This document shows positions 7,403-18,205 of a stretch of 56,107 nt of DNA, piece by piece (position 1 is the first letter of the stretch; the number at the start of each line of letters is the position of its first letter). The translations under genes were made by a program, and so were the position numbers. This DNA comes from Candidatus Methylobacter favarea (GTDB lineage Bacteria > Pseudomonadota > Gammaproteobacteria > Methylococcales > Methylomonadaceae), in NCBI RefSeq assembly GCF_902806695.1, contig NZ_CADCXN010000049.1:1-56107 (forward strand), written 5' to 3'. The notes under the pieces were generated by a model that was not told the origin of the DNA, ran no database searches, and saw only the letters and a list, made by a program, of their open reading frames with translations.

Positions 7403-9778
7403 TCAATCCCTCAGCTTTGCATTAATTTTAGTGGTCACGGTCTCTAACATTTTGTTTAATATAGCATCTATTTCAAAATCTGTTAGCGTTTGTGAGTCAT
7501 CTTGTAAAATTAAACTTAACGCAATGCTTTTACTGTCTTCATCAATACCCTTTCCGCGGTATACATCAAAAATTACAATATCCTTCAGGGCTTGTTCTGC
7601 ACAGCCCTGAATGCTGCTTATTATATCGCTCGCTGAGATATCTTCTTTAACAATCAGGGCTAAATCACGACGCAGCGAAGGATATTTTGAGAGCGGTTTG
7701 AATCGGGGAATACGTTTATTCAATAATAGATTCTGATCCAATTCAAACAGGAAAACCTCGGTATCAAATCCCAATTGTTTCTCCAGCACTGGATGCAGCA
7801 TGCCCAGCCAGCCTATTACTTCACCTTCACAAGATAAAATTTCGGCGGTTTGTCCTGGATGCAAAGCAGATTGCCGGGCAGACAAAAATTTCACTTCCCG
7901 GCCTGTCAAGGCAAATATGGCCTGCACATCGGCTTTTATATCAAAAAAATCAACATTGCGGGTTTTTTGACCCCATTGCCCAGTATAGGCACTGCCCAAT
8001 ACCAGCCCTGAAAGCATGTTCTGCTGATGCAGTTTTTCGTCCTTGTTTAGAAAGCGCAGACCCGTTTCAAATAACCGAATCCTGTTTTGCTGATGATTAA
8101 TATTATATAAAGCGGCTTTCAATAAGCCGCACCATAAAGTGGTGCGCATGACCGATAATTCAGAAGAAATCGGGTTTTTTAAGCTGATAAATTCATCATG
8201 AGGAGCGACGGTTTTTTGCAGGTCTTCATCGACAAAACTATAGGTAACAGCTTCCTGATAGCCTCTGTCCACCAGCAGATCCTTGACTCTGTCAATATCC
8301 AGTAGTGCTTCTGTTGCCTGGCCTAATTGGGTGCGCATCAGCAAACTGCTGTTCGGCAGCTTGTTATAGCCATAAATGCGCGCTATTTCTTCAATCAAGT
8401 CAGCTTCAATAGCGATGTCAAAACGAAAGCCAGGCGGTGTAACCAGCCAGCCATCGGCCTGTGCTTTAACCTCCATACCCAGGCGCTGGAAAATATCAAC
8501 AATATCTGCATCAGCCAGAACAATACCCAGCATTTTTCCTATCTGCTGGCTTCCAAGATAGATCGACGGGCGTTGAGGCAGAGCAGCTTCGCTCTTGACC
8601 TCTGTAATCGGGCCCACACTGCCGCCGGCAATATCAATAATCAATTGCGTAGCCCGCTCAATCGCTCTTTCCTGCAAGGTGGGATCAACGCCGCGCTCAA
8701 AACGGTGCGATGAATCCGTGTGCAAACCGAATCGGCGCGCTTGACCGGCTAGACTTTGCGGGGCAAAAAAAGCGCATTCCAGAAATATATGTTGAGTGGT
8801 ATCGCTGACGGCCGAGTCGCTGCCGCCCATAACGCCTGCAAGCGCCAGGGCCTGCCGGTCATCGGCGATGACCAGCGTATCAGGATCAAGCGTGATTACT
8901 TGACTGTTCAATAAAGCCAGTTGTTCACCGGCTTTACCCCGACGCACAATGATGGCGCCGGTCAGTTTGTCGGCATCGAAGGCATGCAAGGGCTGACCCA
9001 GTTCGACCAGAACATAATTGGTAACGTCAATCAGTGGTCCAAGGCTTCTCAGCCCGGAGCGGCGCAAGCGCTCCTGCATCCACAGCGGCGTTTCGGCCTT
9101 GGCGTTCACGCCCTTGATTAATCGCCCCAGATAGTGCGGGCATGCCTCAATTGCTTCGATGTTGACCGCCAGGGCAGCCTGATGACTGACTGCGCAGACC
9201 TCAATTGGAACCGGTGACCAATTCATGCGGTTTAAAACCGCCACTTCACGGGCAATACCTTCCATACTGAGACAGTCCGCCCGGTTCGGCGTCAAGTCGA
9301 CTTCAATAATGGCGTCATTCAGGGACAGATAGTCGCGGATATCGACGCCTACCGGGGCGTCCGAGGCTAATTCCATCAGACCGCTAGCTTCAGTCGCCAG
9401 GCCCAGTTCTTTTTCCGAGCACAGCATGCCGAACGAGTCAACGCCCCGCAGTCTGGATTTTTTTATTTTAAAATCGCCCGGTAATTCAGCGCCGATCAGG
9501 GCCGCCGGAATTTTCAAACCAACCCGGACATTACTGGCGCCGCAGACAATTTGCAGAGGCTCCGCTTCCCCGACCGCGACTTTGCAGACTCTGAGCCGGT
9601 CAGCATCAGGGTGCTGCTGCAGGTCCAGCACTTCGCCCACGACCACGCCGCTGAATATGGCGGCGGCAGGTGTTACTGAATCGACTTCGAGGCCTGCCAT
9701 GGTCAATTGCTCGACCAGTTCTTCTGTGCTTATGGCCGGATTGACATAGTCTCTTAACCAGGCTTCACTAATTTGCAT
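7403..9778 (-). CDS. pheT: phenylalanyl-tRNA synthetase beta subunit
   Basis: 791 residues, full length. The N-terminus (MQISEAWLRDYVNP) is followed by a tRNA-binding EMAP-like domain (about 40-150, with HPDADRLRVCKV), the B3/B4 editing region (about 210-380, with NYVLVELGQPLHAFDAD), the B5 and catalytic-like core, and the C-terminal ferredoxin-fold anticodon-binding domain (about 695-790, starting FKPLSKYPSLRRDLAL). It forms the alpha2-beta2 enzyme with PheS, charging tRNA-Phe and hydrolysing Tyr-tRNA-Phe. It lies 27 bases after pheS. Confidence 0.98.
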   Translation of the reverse strand: MQISEAWLRDYVNPAISTEELVEQLTMAGLEVDSVTPAAAIFSGVVVGEVLDLQQHPDADRLRVCKVAVGEAEPLQIVCGASNVRVGLKIPAALIGAELPGDFKIKKSRLRGVDSFGMLCSEKELGLATEASGLMELASDAPVGVDIRDYLSLNDAIIEVDLTPNRADCLSMEGIAREVAVLNRMNWSPVPIEVCAVSHQAALAVNIEAIEACPHYLGRLIKGVNAKAETPLWMQERLRRSGLRSLGPLIDVTNYVLVELGQPLHAFDADKLTGAIIVRRGKAGEQLALLNSQVITLDPDTLVIADDRQALALAGVMGGSDSAVSDTTQHIFLECAFFAPQSLAGQARRFGLHTDSSHRFERGVDPTLQERAIERATQLIIDIAGGSVGPITEVKSEAALPQRPSIYLGSQQIGKMLGIVLADADIVDIFQRLGMEVKAQADGWLVTPPGFRFDIAIEADLIEEIARIYGYNKLPNSSLLMRTQLGQATEALLDIDRVKDLLVDRGYQEAVTYSFVDEDLQKTVAPHDEFISLKNPISSELSVMRTTLWCGLLKAALYNINHQQNRIRLFETGLRFLNKDEKLHQQNMLSGLVLGSAYTGQWGQKTRNVDFFDIKADVQAIFALTGREVKFLSARQSALHPGQTAEILSCEGEVIGWLGMLHPVLEKQLGFDTEVFLFELDQNLLLNKRIPRFKPLSKYPSLRRDLALIVKEDISASDIISSIQGCAEQALKDIVIFDVYRGKGIDEDSKSIALSLILQDDSQTLTDFEIDAILNKMLETVTTKINAKLRD

Positions 9779-9805
9779 GATTCAAACTTTCCTGTGTAAC
9801 CCAAG

Positions 9806-10828
<1,023 letters not shown>

Positions 10829-10911
10829 TCAGCTCGCTTGTTATTTAATGGATGGGAGGATCCGGAAGGACTTTATTAATGATGAGGTTAAAATTATCCT
10901 GCCTAACCCCA

Positions 10912-10930
10912 CCTCTTCGTAACGAAGAGG
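10912..10930 (-). promoter_or_regulatory. perfect hairpin between rplT and pheS
   Basis: CCTCTTCG and CGAAGAGG pair perfectly (8 bp) around a TAA loop in the 142-base gap. There is no T-run, so it is not a standard terminator. It could stabilise or process the mRNA between the ribosomal-protein and synthetase cistrons. No leader peptide rich in phenylalanine codons like E. coli pheM was found. Confidence 0.45.
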
Positions 10931-10967
10931 GAGATCAATTACTGTTTCAGTGAAAAATTATTTGTTG

Positions 10968-11330
10968 CTAAGGTTGACTTTGATTTGCTTTGGCGATTTT
11001 TGCTATCTCGGCAAATGCCTCAATATCACGTACGGCAATGTCAGCTAAAACCTTACGGTCTACCGCTACATTCGCTTTGGTCAAGCCATTGATTAGACGG
11101 CTATAAGATATTCCATATAAGCGTGCCGCCGCATTTATCCGAACAATCCACAATGCCCGGAATTGACGTTTTCTTTGTTTGCGGTCGCGGTAAGCATACT
11201 GACCGGCCTTGATGACCGCTTGCTTGGCAACGCGATAAACCCGGCTGCGTGCGCCGTAGTAGCCTTTCGCTTGTTTGAGAATTTTTTTATGTCTTGCTCT
11301 GGCAGTTACGCCGCGTTTTACTCTAGCCAT
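10968..11330 (-). CDS. rplT: 50S ribosomal protein L20
   Basis: 120 residues with the family signature [19 protein letters not shown] and [19 protein letters not shown]. The basic N-terminal extension reaches into 23S rRNA, and the C-terminal globular domain (about 60-118) contains [19 protein letters not shown]20 is an early assembly protein and in E. coli represses translation of rpmI-rplT by binding the leader; whether the fold exists here was not checked. It lies 13 bases after rpmI. Confidence 0.98.
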   Translation of the reverse strand: MARVKRGVTARARHKKILKQAKGYYGARSRVYRVAKQAVIKAGQYAYRDRKQRKRQFRALWIVRINAAARLYGISYSRLINGLTKANVAVDRKVLADIAVRDIEAFAEIAKIAKANQSQP

Positions 11331-11343
11331 TGTTATTCACCTG

Positions 11344-11541
11344 TTAACTGTAAGGCATCAAGCGTGCAGCCATGCGCACGTCGGATGGGTGAATAGTTGC
11401 CGGTGAGCGTAACTGTCTTTTTCTTTTAGTCGATTTTTTAGTCAGAATATGACGTCTATACGAGTGACCGCATTTAAAACCGCCGCTGCCTGTACGTTTA
11501 AAACGTTTGGCTGCGCCACGGTTAGTTTTTATTTTTGGCAT
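11344..11541 (-). CDS. rpmI: 50S ribosomal protein L35
   Basis: 65 residues from ATG 11541 ([18 protein letters not shown]). The upstream GGAG is 7 bases away, which decides this start over an in-frame upstream one that would add a 22-residue tail unlike L35. It is very basic and has the conserved [15 protein letters not shown] segment. It is placed between infC and rplT as usual, in the operon that couples IF3, L35 and L20. Confidence 0.97.
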   Translation of the reverse strand: MPKIKTNRGAAKRFKRTGSGGFKCGHSYRRHILTKKSTKRKRQLRSPATIHPSDVRMAARLMPYS

Positions 11542-11702
11542 TTGTTTGCTCCAATAATTTAAAATAAAAATTCCCTGAGTAAAATAACCCCACAAGGCAA
11601 AATGCAAGGCCCGGAAGAATTACCCATGCCACTATAAGTGACACTCAATAGCTTATCCTGTGCTATCGCTCGGCAGACATGGCAAATACCATGCCTGCCC
11701 AG

Positions 11703-12227
11703 TTATTTTTTCTTTTTCGGTGACATAACCATAACCATCTGGCGTCCTTCCATTTTCGGAAACTGCTCAACGACGGCCATTTCCTCGAGATCTTTCTCGA
11801 TACGCTTTAAAAGATCGACGCCAATTTCCCGATGGGCCATTTCACGCCCGCGATAACGCAAAGTAATTTTGGTTTTATCACCGTCATTCAGGAATTTGAT
11901 TAAATTTTTTAGTTTAACCTGATAATCCCCTTCGTCGGTTCCAGGTCTGAATTTGATTTCCTTGACCTGAATCTGCTTTTGTTTCTTTTTGGCAATTTGC
12001 AGTTTTTTGTTTTGTTCAAACTGGTATTTGCCGTAGTTCATCACCTTGCAAACGGGAGGATCGGCGTTGGGCGATATTTCCACTAAATCCAGGTCGGCGG
12101 CATAAGCAATTTGTTTGGCTTCATCCAGCGGGATAATACCCAAGGCTTCACCATTTGCACCGGTCACTCTCACTCGTCTGGCAGTGATTGCGTCATTCAG
12201 GCGCGTTTCATCTTTTTTAGCAGCGAT
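11703..12227 (-). CDS. infC: translation initiation factor IF-3, with ATC start codon
   Basis: 174 residues when read from ATC at 12227, with GGAGG 8 bases upstream. Starting only at the first conventional codon would cut the N-terminal domain by 18 residues (it contains the conserved [13 protein letters not shown]). The family block [20 protein letters not shown] and the C-terminal [16 protein letters not shown] are intact. E. coli infC starts with AUU, and IF3 rejects such codons, giving autoregulation; ATC here would serve the same control. The protein prevents premature 50S joining and checks the initiator tRNA. thrS ends 20 bases before. Confidence 0.93.
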   Translation of the reverse strand: MAAKKDETRLNDAITARRVRVTGANGEALGIIPLDEAKQIAYAADLDLVEISPNADPPVCKVMNYGKYQFEQNKKLQIAKKKQKQIQVKEIKFRPGTDEGDYQVKLKNLIKFLNDGDKTKITLRYRGREMAHREIGVDLLKRIEKDLEEMAVVEQFPKMEGRQMVMVMSPKKKK

Positions 12228-12247
12228 ACCCTAATCCTCCAAAAACA

Positions 12248-14161
12248 CTATAATTTTCTATCTTCAATCTCTTTTTTTAACCTTTCCGTAAATTCACTGA
12301 TTGACAGACTGCCCAGATTTTCACCTTTTTGTGTACGCACTGTAACGGTGTTATCTTCTATTTCTCTATCACCGATAACCAGAAGATATGGTACACGCTG
12401 GATTGAATGCTCGCGGATTTTAAACCCGATCTTCTCATTTCTCAAGTCAATTTTAACCCGGAAACCCTGTTGCTCCAGCTCTTTCATGGTCTGCACGGCG
12501 TATTTTGCATGTTTATCGGCAATATTCAGCAATACCGCTTGTACCGGAGCCAGCCAGACCGGAAAAGTGCCGGCATGCTGTTCAATCAAAATTCCAATAA
12601 AACGCTCCAACGAGCCCAAAATGGCTCTGTGCAGCATGACCGGCACTTGTTTTGAACTGTTTTCGGCAATATAGGTTGCACCCAATCGTTCCGGCATGGA
12701 AAAATCAACCTGAATCGTGCCGCATTGCCAAACCCGGCCAATACAATCTTTCAGGGAGAATTCTATTTTAGGGCCGTAAAAAGCGCCTTCCCCAGGCTGC
12801 AGATCCCATTTCAAGCCTTTGGTATTCAGCGCCAGTTCCAGAGCGCTTTCGGCTTTATCCCAAACCGCATCATCGCCCACCCGATTTTCAGGACGCGTTG
12901 ATAATTTAATGATAACTTCTTCAAAACCGAAATCTTTATAAACCTCAAACAGCAGGTCAATAAAAACGGCTACTTCATCCTGAATCTGGGCTTCCGTGCA
13001 AAAGATATGCGCATCATCCTGAACGAAGTTCCTGACCCGCATCAGACCATGCAGCGTGCCCGACGGCTCGTTGCGGTGGCAGGAGCCGAATTCCGCCATG
13101 CGAATTGGCAGATCGCGATAGCTTTTAATGCCCTGGTTATAAATCTGCACATGGCAGGGGCAATTCATGGGCTTGATGGCATAGTCGCGATTTTCCGAGC
13201 GGGTGGTAAACATGCCGTCGCCAAATTTTTCCCAATGGCCGGACTTTTCCCATAAAGAACGGTCTACTATCTGTGGGGTCTTAACTTCCCCGTAGCCGTT
13301 TAGCCGCAGTTTTTCGCGAATATATTGCTCGATCTGCTGATAAATAATCCAGCCTTTTTCGTGCCAGAACACCATGCCGGGCGCTTCTTCCTGAGCATGA
13401 AACAAATCCAGCGTCTTCGCCAGCTTGCGGTGATCACGTTTTTCCGCTTCCTCCAGCCGGTGCAGATAAGCCTGCAAATCTTTTTTATCAGCCCAGGCGG
13501 TGCCGTAAATACGCTGCAGCATTTCATTCTCGGAATTCCCTCGCCAGTAAGCTCCGGCAATCTTCATGAGTTTAAATGCCGTTAATTTGCCGGTGCTGGG
13601 CACATGAGGTCCCCGGCACAAATCGGTAAATCCGCCTTGCGTATATAAAGATAAATCTTCATCTTCGGGAATGGATTCAATAATCTCGGCCTTATACTGC
13701 TCGCCCTGCTCACGGAAGAATTTTATCGCCGCATTCCGTGACAATATCGAACGGCTGACTTCATAATCTTCAGCAGCCAACTGATGCATTCTTTCTTCAA
13801 TTGCTTTCAGATCTTCCGGGGTAAAAGGCCGTTGATAAGCAAAATCATAATAGAAGCCGTTTTCAATGACCGGACCGATGGTAACCTGTGCTTCAGGGAA
13901 TAACTGTTTAACTGCCTGGGCCAATAAATGAGCGGTCGAATGACGAATAATCTCGACGCCTTCTTTATTGTTGGCTGTAATAATCTGGACAGTGGCATCC
14001 TGCTCAATTAATTCTTTGGCATCCACCAGCTTGCCATTTACCTTGCCCGCCAAAGTCGCCTTGGCTAATCCCGAACCAATAGACTGTGCCACATCCATTA
14101 CTGTAACAGCTTGGTCATATTCACGACGGGAGCAGTCAGGAAGCGTGATTACTGGCATCAT
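12248..14161 (-). CDS. thrS: threonyl-tRNA synthetase
   Basis: 637 residues, normal length. It has an N-terminal TGS domain (3-62), an editing domain with [16 protein letters not shown] (about 73-88), a class II core with zinc-ligand region [12 protein letters not shown] and motif [19 protein letters not shown], and a C-terminal anticodon-binding domain ending near [16 protein letters not shown]. It charges tRNA-Thr and edits Ser-tRNA-Thr. It is the first gene of the operon and starts ATGATG; no strong ribosome site is seen. E. coli ThrRS represses its own mRNA through a tRNA-like leader; I did not identify one here. Confidence 0.98.
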   Translation of the reverse strand: MMPVITLPDCSRREYDQAVTVMDVAQSIGSGLAKATLAGKVNGKLVDAKELIEQDATVQIITANNKEGVEIIRHSTAHLLAQAVKQLFPEAQVTIGPVIENGFYYDFAYQRPFTPEDLKAIEERMHQLAAEDYEVSRSILSRNAAIKFFREQGEQYKAEIIESIPEDEDLSLYTQGGFTDLCRGPHVPSTGKLTAFKLMKIAGAYWRGNSENEMLQRIYGTAWADKKDLQAYLHRLEEAEKRDHRKLAKTLDLFHAQEEAPGMVFWHEKGWIIYQQIEQYIREKLRLNGYGEVKTPQIVDRSLWEKSGHWEKFGDGMFTTRSENRDYAIKPMNCPCHVQIYNQGIKSYRDLPIRMAEFGSCHRNEPSGTLHGLMRVRNFVQDDAHIFCTEAQIQDEVAVFIDLLFEVYKDFGFEEVIIKLSTRPENRVGDDAVWDKAESALELALNTKGLKWDLQPGEGAFYGPKIEFSLKDCIGRVWQCGTIQVDFSMPERLGATYIAENSSKQVPVMLHRAILGSLERFIGILIEQHAGTFPVWLAPVQAVLLNIADKHAKYAVQTMKELEQQGFRVKIDLRNEKIGFKIREHSIQRVPYLLVIGDREIEDNTVTVRTQKGENLGSLSISEFTERLKKEIEDRKL

Positions 14162-14283
14162 TTAAAACCTGGGTAGTGCTGCATTCTGAAAGATAACGCC
14201 TTATTGAGCCGGTAATAATTATATTGGGGCAGGCCATCATTCACACAGTCAACTATTAAATTAAATTTTTTAATTTCTGCAAT

Positions 14284-14309
14284 AAAAAAAGCACCGCTGA
14301 GCAGTGCTT
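14284..14309 (-). terminator. terminator after tRNA-Val
   Basis: Read on the minus strand, AAGCACTGC-TCA-GCGGTGCTT forms a 9-bp stem (one G-T pair) followed by a run of seven T residues (14284-14290), just 8 bases beyond the CCA end of tRNA-Val. A textbook intrinsic terminator. Confidence 0.85.
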
Positions 14310-14317
14310 TAAGAGTA

Positions 14318-14394
14318 TGGTAGGCGCGATTGGACTCGAACCAACGACCCCCACCATGTCAAGGTGGTGCTCTAACCAACTGAGCTACGCGCCT
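14318..14394 (-). tRNA. tRNA-Val(GAC)
   Basis: 77 bases with encoded CCA. It starts AGGCGCG (pairing CGCGCCT), has D-arm GCTCAGTTGGTTAGAGC, anticodon stem CCACC/GGTGG around TTGACAT (anticodon GAC, valine GUC), and T-arm GGTTCGAGTCC. It lies upstream of thrS on the same strand but has its own promoter and terminator. Confidence 0.95.
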
Positions 14395-14420
14395 GAAGTT
14401 TAAGTAACTTTAGACGCTAC

Positions 14421-14448
14421 ATTATAGCGTCAGATTTTTTTTTCGCAA
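14421..14448 (-). promoter_or_regulatory. sigma-70 promoter of tRNA-Val
   Basis: On the minus strand, TTGCGA (14443-14448), a 16-base spacer and TATAAT (14421-14426) lie about 27 bases upstream of the tRNA. The -10 is embedded in a GACGCT...AGCGTC palindrome (14413-14431) and the spacer is an A-tract of eight to nine bases. That promoter arrangement is typical of strong stable-RNA promoters. Confidence 0.75.
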
Positions 14449-14717
14449 CTCTTAATAAACCCTTGCAGAACAAATACATTAAAATAAAGCGTTCAGATTT
14501 CTGAGGACTTCAAAGACTTATGGGTAACCGCTTAGCCCTTGAAAAACCCTGATGGCTTTGTGAAACTGGAAACCTGCGATAATGTACGGGAATACCGGCA
14601 ATGCCATGAGCCTTGGCAGGAGTGGGAAAAACTGCCAATAATCAGGAATATATAGCCTCAAACGATAAATTGACTTATGCTAAATCATACCCTTGCTTTT
14701 GAAATGCAAATAATTAA
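14449..14717. other. intergenic stretch before pycA
   Basis: About 270 bases. A short frame at about 14547-14660 (NPDGFVKLETCDNVREYRQ) looks protein-like but lacks a start and is unrecognised, so it may be a gene remnant. No clear -35/-10 for pycA was found; the start codon follows AAATAATTAA, a weak ribosome site. Confidence 0.4.
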
Positions 14718-16136
14718 ATGTTACGTAAAATTCTAATTGCCAATCGCGGCGAAATTGCAGTTCGTATTATTCGGGCCTGCGCTGAAATGGGCATACGTTC
14801 GGTCGCTATTTATTCAGAAGCCGACCGCTTTGCCCTGCATGTCAAAAAAGCCGATGAATCTTACTGTATTGGTAGCGAGCCGCTTGCGGGCTATCTTAAT
14901 ATTTATGGTTTGGTGAATCTTGCGGCAACGACGGGTTGTGACGCCATTCATCCCGGTTATGGCTTTCTTTCCGAAAATGCCGAGTTTGCCAGCGCCTGCA
15001 AGAAACGCGGACTGATCTTCATAGGCCCGAGTGAAGACGTTATCCGGCGTATGGGCGATAAAACCGAAGCCCGGAAGGCTATGACGGCAGCCGGGATTCC
15101 GGTCACTCCGGGTACCGACGGCAACCTCGAAAATGCTGACGAAGCCTTGACTGTCGCTGAAAAAATCGGTTATCCGGTTATGCTCAAGGCCACCTCGGGC
15201 GGCGGCGGCAGGGGCATCAGACGGTGCGATAATGCGGCTGATCTGCAACGCAATTTTCAGCGGGTTATTTCCGAAGCCACGAAAGCCTTCGGCAGCGCCG
15301 ACGTGTTTCTGGAAAAGTGCATTGTCAATCCCCGGCATATTGAAGTGCAGGTTTTGGCCGACCATCACGGCAATACCATTCATCTGTATGAACGCGACTG
15401 CTCCATTCAGCGCCGCAATCAAAAGCTGATCGAAATTGCGCCTTCGCCGCAACTGGGTGAAGCCCAGCGCCAGTATTTGGGAGGACTGTCAGTTATAGCC
15501 GCTAAAGCCGTCGGCTATACCAATGCCGGAACCGTGGAGTTTCTGCTTGACGATAATGACCGGTTTTATTTTATGGAAATGAATACCCGCGTACAAGTCG
15601 AGCACACTATTACCGAGGCGATCACGGGCGTGGATATTGTTGAAGAACAAATCCGGATTGCCGCCGGCTTGCCCTTGCGCTTCAAGCAGCATGAGATTGT
15701 CAGGCGCGGCTATGCGCTCCAGTTTCGGGTCAATGCCGAAGATCCCCAAAACAGTTTCCTGCCCAGTTTCGGGCGGATTTCCCGCTACTATGCGCCGGGA
15801 GGCCCAGGCGTACGCACCGATACCGCCATATATACTGGCTATGAGATACCGCCGTTTTACGATTCCATGCTGGCCAAGGTTATTGTCGACGCCCTGACCT
15901 GGGAAGATGTTATTAAACGGGGCGAGCGCGCCTTGCGTGATATGGGGCTATTTGGCATTAAAACGACGATTCCCTATTATCTGGAAATTCTTCAGCACGC
16001 GGATTTTCGCGCCGCCACTTTCAACACCGGCTTTGTTGACAAATATCCCGAGCTCATCAATTATTCGAACAAGCCCCGACCGGACGTGCTGGCCAGCGTA
16101 ATAGCGGCTGTTATGGCCGCCCATACCGGCTTGTAA
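14718..16136 (+). CDS. pycA: pyruvate carboxylase subunit A (biotin carboxylase)
   Basis: 472 residues. The biotin carboxylase fold begins KILIANRGEIAVRIIRACAE, the ATP-grasp glycine loop SGGGGRGIR lies at about 158-167, and MEMNTRVQVEHTITE (about 285-300) holds the catalytic arginine region. It carboxylates the biotin on PycB using ATP and bicarbonate. It is followed after 14 bases by the transcarboxylase subunit gene, and there is no sodium-pump subunit, so an anaplerotic two-subunit pyruvate carboxylase (pseudomonad/methanotroph type) is more likely than oxaloacetate decarboxylase. An acetyl-CoA carboxylase AccC is excluded mainly by context. Confidence 0.9.
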   Translation: MLRKILIANRGEIAVRIIRACAEMGIRSVAIYSEADRFALHVKKADESYCIGSEPLAGYLNIYGLVNLAATTGCDAIHPGYGFLSENAEFASACKKRGLIFIGPSEDVIRRMGDKTEARKAMTAAGIPVTPGTDGNLENADEALTVAEKIGYPVMLKATSGGGGRGIRRCDNAADLQRNFQRVISEATKAFGSADVFLEKCIVNPRHIEVQVLADHHGNTIHLYERDCSIQRRNQKLIEIAPSPQLGEAQRQYLGGLSVIAAKAVGYTNAGTVEFLLDDNDRFYFMEMNTRVQVEHTITEAITGVDIVEEQIRIAAGLPLRFKQHEIVRRGYALQFRVNAEDPQNSFLPSFGRISRYYAPGGPGVRTDTAIYTGYEIPPFYDSMLAKVIVDALTWEDVIKRGERALRDMGLFGIKTTIPYYLEILQHADFRAATFNTGFVDKYPELINYSNKPRPDVLASVIAAVMAAHTGL

Positions 16137-16150
16137 CACAGGAAAAACCG

Positions 16151-17995
16151 ATGCAAAAAGTTTATATTACCGATGTTATCCTTCGTGACGCCCATCAATC
16201 CCTGATTGCTACCCGACTGCGCATCGAGGATTTGCTGCCGGCCTGCGCCATGCTTGATAACATCGGCTATTGGTCATTGGAATGCTGGGGTGGAGCAACC
16301 TTTGATGCCTGCCTGCGCTTTCTCAAGGAAGATCCGTGGCAGCGCTTAATCCAACTGAAAGCGGCAATGCCGAATACGCGCTTGCAAATGCTCGTGCGCG
16401 GCCAAAACCTGCTTGGCTATCGTCACTATTCCGATGACGTAGTGCGCATGTTCATTTTAAAGGCGGCGGAAAACGGTATAGATGTGTTCCGCATTTTTGA
16501 TGCCTTAAATGACATTCGAAATCTTAAAACCGCTATTGTCGCGGCCAAGGAAACTGGCAAGCATGCGCAGGGAACGATCTGTTATACCACCAGCCCGGTG
16601 CATAATGTGAGTGGTTTTGTGACTCTGGGTAAAGATCTGGCTAAGCTTGGCTGTGATTCAATTGCCATTAAGGATATGGCCGGCTTGCTGACGCCCTATG
16701 CTGCCAGCGAGCTGGTAAAGGCGCTCCAAGATGCGGTCGATTTACCGCTTCACCTGCATTCGCATGCAACCTCAGGTCTTGCCGAAATGTGCCAATTGAA
16801 AGCCATTGAAGCAGGCTGCCGGCATATTGATACGGCCTTGTCCTCCTGGGCCGGAGGCACCAGTCATCCACCTACTGAAAGCATGGTTATCGCCTTTCGC
16901 GGAACAGAATACGACACCGGCCTGAATCTGAATAAACTACAGGAGGTAAACCGTTATTTTACTGAAATCCGTAAAAAATATCGCCGCTTTGAAAGCGAAT
17001 TTACCGGCATCGATACCCAGGTTCATGTTTATCAGGTCCCCGGCGGAATGATATCCAACCTCGCCAACCAGTTACGCGAGAGAAATGCGCTTGATCGCAT
17101 TGGCGAAGTCTATAAAGAGATTCCCGAAGTTCGCAAGGATCTCGGCTATCCGCCGCTGGTCACGCCCACCTCCCAGATTGTCGGCACTCAGGCGGTTCTG
17201 AATGTCTTGACGGGCAAGCGTTATGAGACTATTACCAATGAAGTCAAACGCTATCTGCAGGGCGGCTATGGCAAGGCCCCGGCGCCGGTTAACGAAACCC
17301 TGCAAAAGCGCGCCATCGGCAAGGAGGAAATAATTGACTGCCGGCCTGCTGACCTGCTTAAACCCGAATTTGAGGCATTACGCCAGGAAATAGGCGCGCT
17401 GGCTCATAACGACGAGGATGTGCTTAGCTACGCCCTGTTTCCTGAAGTCGGCAGGCAGTTTTTGGAGCAACGTTCAACCGGCACCTTGGTGCCGGAAGTG
17501 CTGGAGTTAGAGCTAACAGCCGTAGATGCAGATAGCATTAAAAAAGCGCCGACGGAGTTTAATGTGGCGCTGCACGGTGAATCCTATCATGTCAAAGTAA
17601 CAGGCGCCGGCCCTAAAAACCAGATGCTTCGGCATTTTTATTTTTCAGTGGACGGCGTTCCCGAAGAAATCGTTGTCGAAACGCTGGATGAAATAGTTCT
17701 GGCCGGCGGCGCTCAGGGCGCTGTTACCAGCACGATTGCCAGGAAAAGACCCAGGCCTTCTTCACCAGGCGATATTACCGTAAGCATGCCCTGCAATATT
17801 CTTGAAGTATTGGTCAAAGTTGGTGAATCAGTGGCTGCAGGCCAGGCGGTATTAGTAACCGAAGCCATGAAAATGGAAACAGAAATTACTGCGCCGATAG
17901 CGGGCCTCGTGAAGGCCGTCCATGTGGTCAAAGGTGAAGCGGCTAACCCTGATGAAGTGCTGATTGAAATTGCGCCTCTATCTGATGCGTGCTGA
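16151..17995 (+). CDS. pycB: pyruvate carboxylase subunit B (carboxyltransferase and biotin carrier)
   Basis: 614 residues. The carboxyltransferase barrel starts TDVILRDAHQSLIATRLR, with the metal-site regions MLVRGQNLLGYRHY and CDSIAIKDMAGLLTPY, and HLHSHATSGL at about 200. A C-terminal biotinyl domain has the attachment site VTEAMKMETEI (about 576), with the usual 35-residue spacing to the end. The protein resembles the alpha subunit of oxaloacetate decarboxylase, but no beta or gamma genes are nearby. It is translated with pycA and forms oxaloacetate from pyruvate, feeding the TCA cycle. Confidence 0.9.
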   Translation: MQKVYITDVILRDAHQSLIATRLRIEDLLPACAMLDNIGYWSLECWGGATFDACLRFLKEDPWQRLIQLKAAMPNTRLQMLVRGQNLLGYRHYSDDVVRMFILKAAENGIDVFRIFDALNDIRNLKTAIVAAKETGKHAQGTICYTTSPVHNVSGFVTLGKDLAKLGCDSIAIKDMAGLLTPYAASELVKALQDAVDLPLHLHSHATSGLAEMCQLKAIEAGCRHIDTALSSWAGGTSHPPTESMVIAFRGTEYDTGLNLNKLQEVNRYFTEIRKKYRRFESEFTGIDTQVHVYQVPGGMISNLANQLRERNALDRIGEVYKEIPEVRKDLGYPPLVTPTSQIVGTQAVLNVLTGKRYETITNEVKRYLQGGYGKAPAPVNETLQKRAIGKEEIIDCRPADLLKPEFEALRQEIGALAHNDEDVLSYALFPEVGRQFLEQRSTGTLVPEVLELELTAVDADSIKKAPTEFNVALHGESYHVKVTGAGPKNQMLRHFYFSVDGVPEEIVVETLDEIVLAGGAQGAVTSTIARKRPRPSSPGDITVSMPCNILEVLVKVGESVAAGQAVLVTEAMKMETEITAPIAGLVKAVHVVKGEAANPDEVLIEIAPLSDAC

Positions 17996-18163
17996 TCCTG
18001 GTGAAAAGATTGAAAAAGCCATCAGGCTATTTAATCGGGTTCAGACTTTAGTCAGATGGTTTTTAGGAAGTTCAAGTACAGGTGCTTGAATAGCTATTTT
18101 CTGTGAAGGGTAAAGCGGTTGAACAGGCTCTGTTTATTTGACTGTTTATTTAAAAGTTATGAG

Positions 18164-18193
18164 CAGCAAGGGCACGTTGGCGTACCCTTGCTG
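18164..18193. terminator. hairpin between convergent pycB and transketolase genes
   Basis: CAGCAAGGG and CCCTTGCTG form a 9-bp perfect stem with a 12-base loop, between two converging transcription units and 12 bases from the stop of the minus-strand gene. The T-tails are weak on both strands (TTTT only after several bases on the minus strand). It is probably a shared terminator. Confidence 0.6.
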
Positions 18194-18205
18194 AAAACAA
18201 ACGGA

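Noticed and set aside
8327..9749. long plus-strand open frames opposite pheT
   Set aside because: Antisense frames produced by the codon bias of pheT; pheT is confirmed by full-length homology.
14162..14280. thrS promoter from TTGACT and TATAAT upstream
   Set aside because: The two boxes are 23 bases apart, too far for a sigma-70 promoter.
14413..14443. hairpin plus T9 on the plus strand as a terminator
   Set aside because: No plus-strand gene ends upstream; the same bases form a good tRNA-Val promoter on the minus strand.
18010..18066. terminator after pycB from AAAAAGCCATC and GATGGTTTTT
   Set aside because: The arms are about 30 bases apart with one weak pair and no proper T-run; only a weak candidate.
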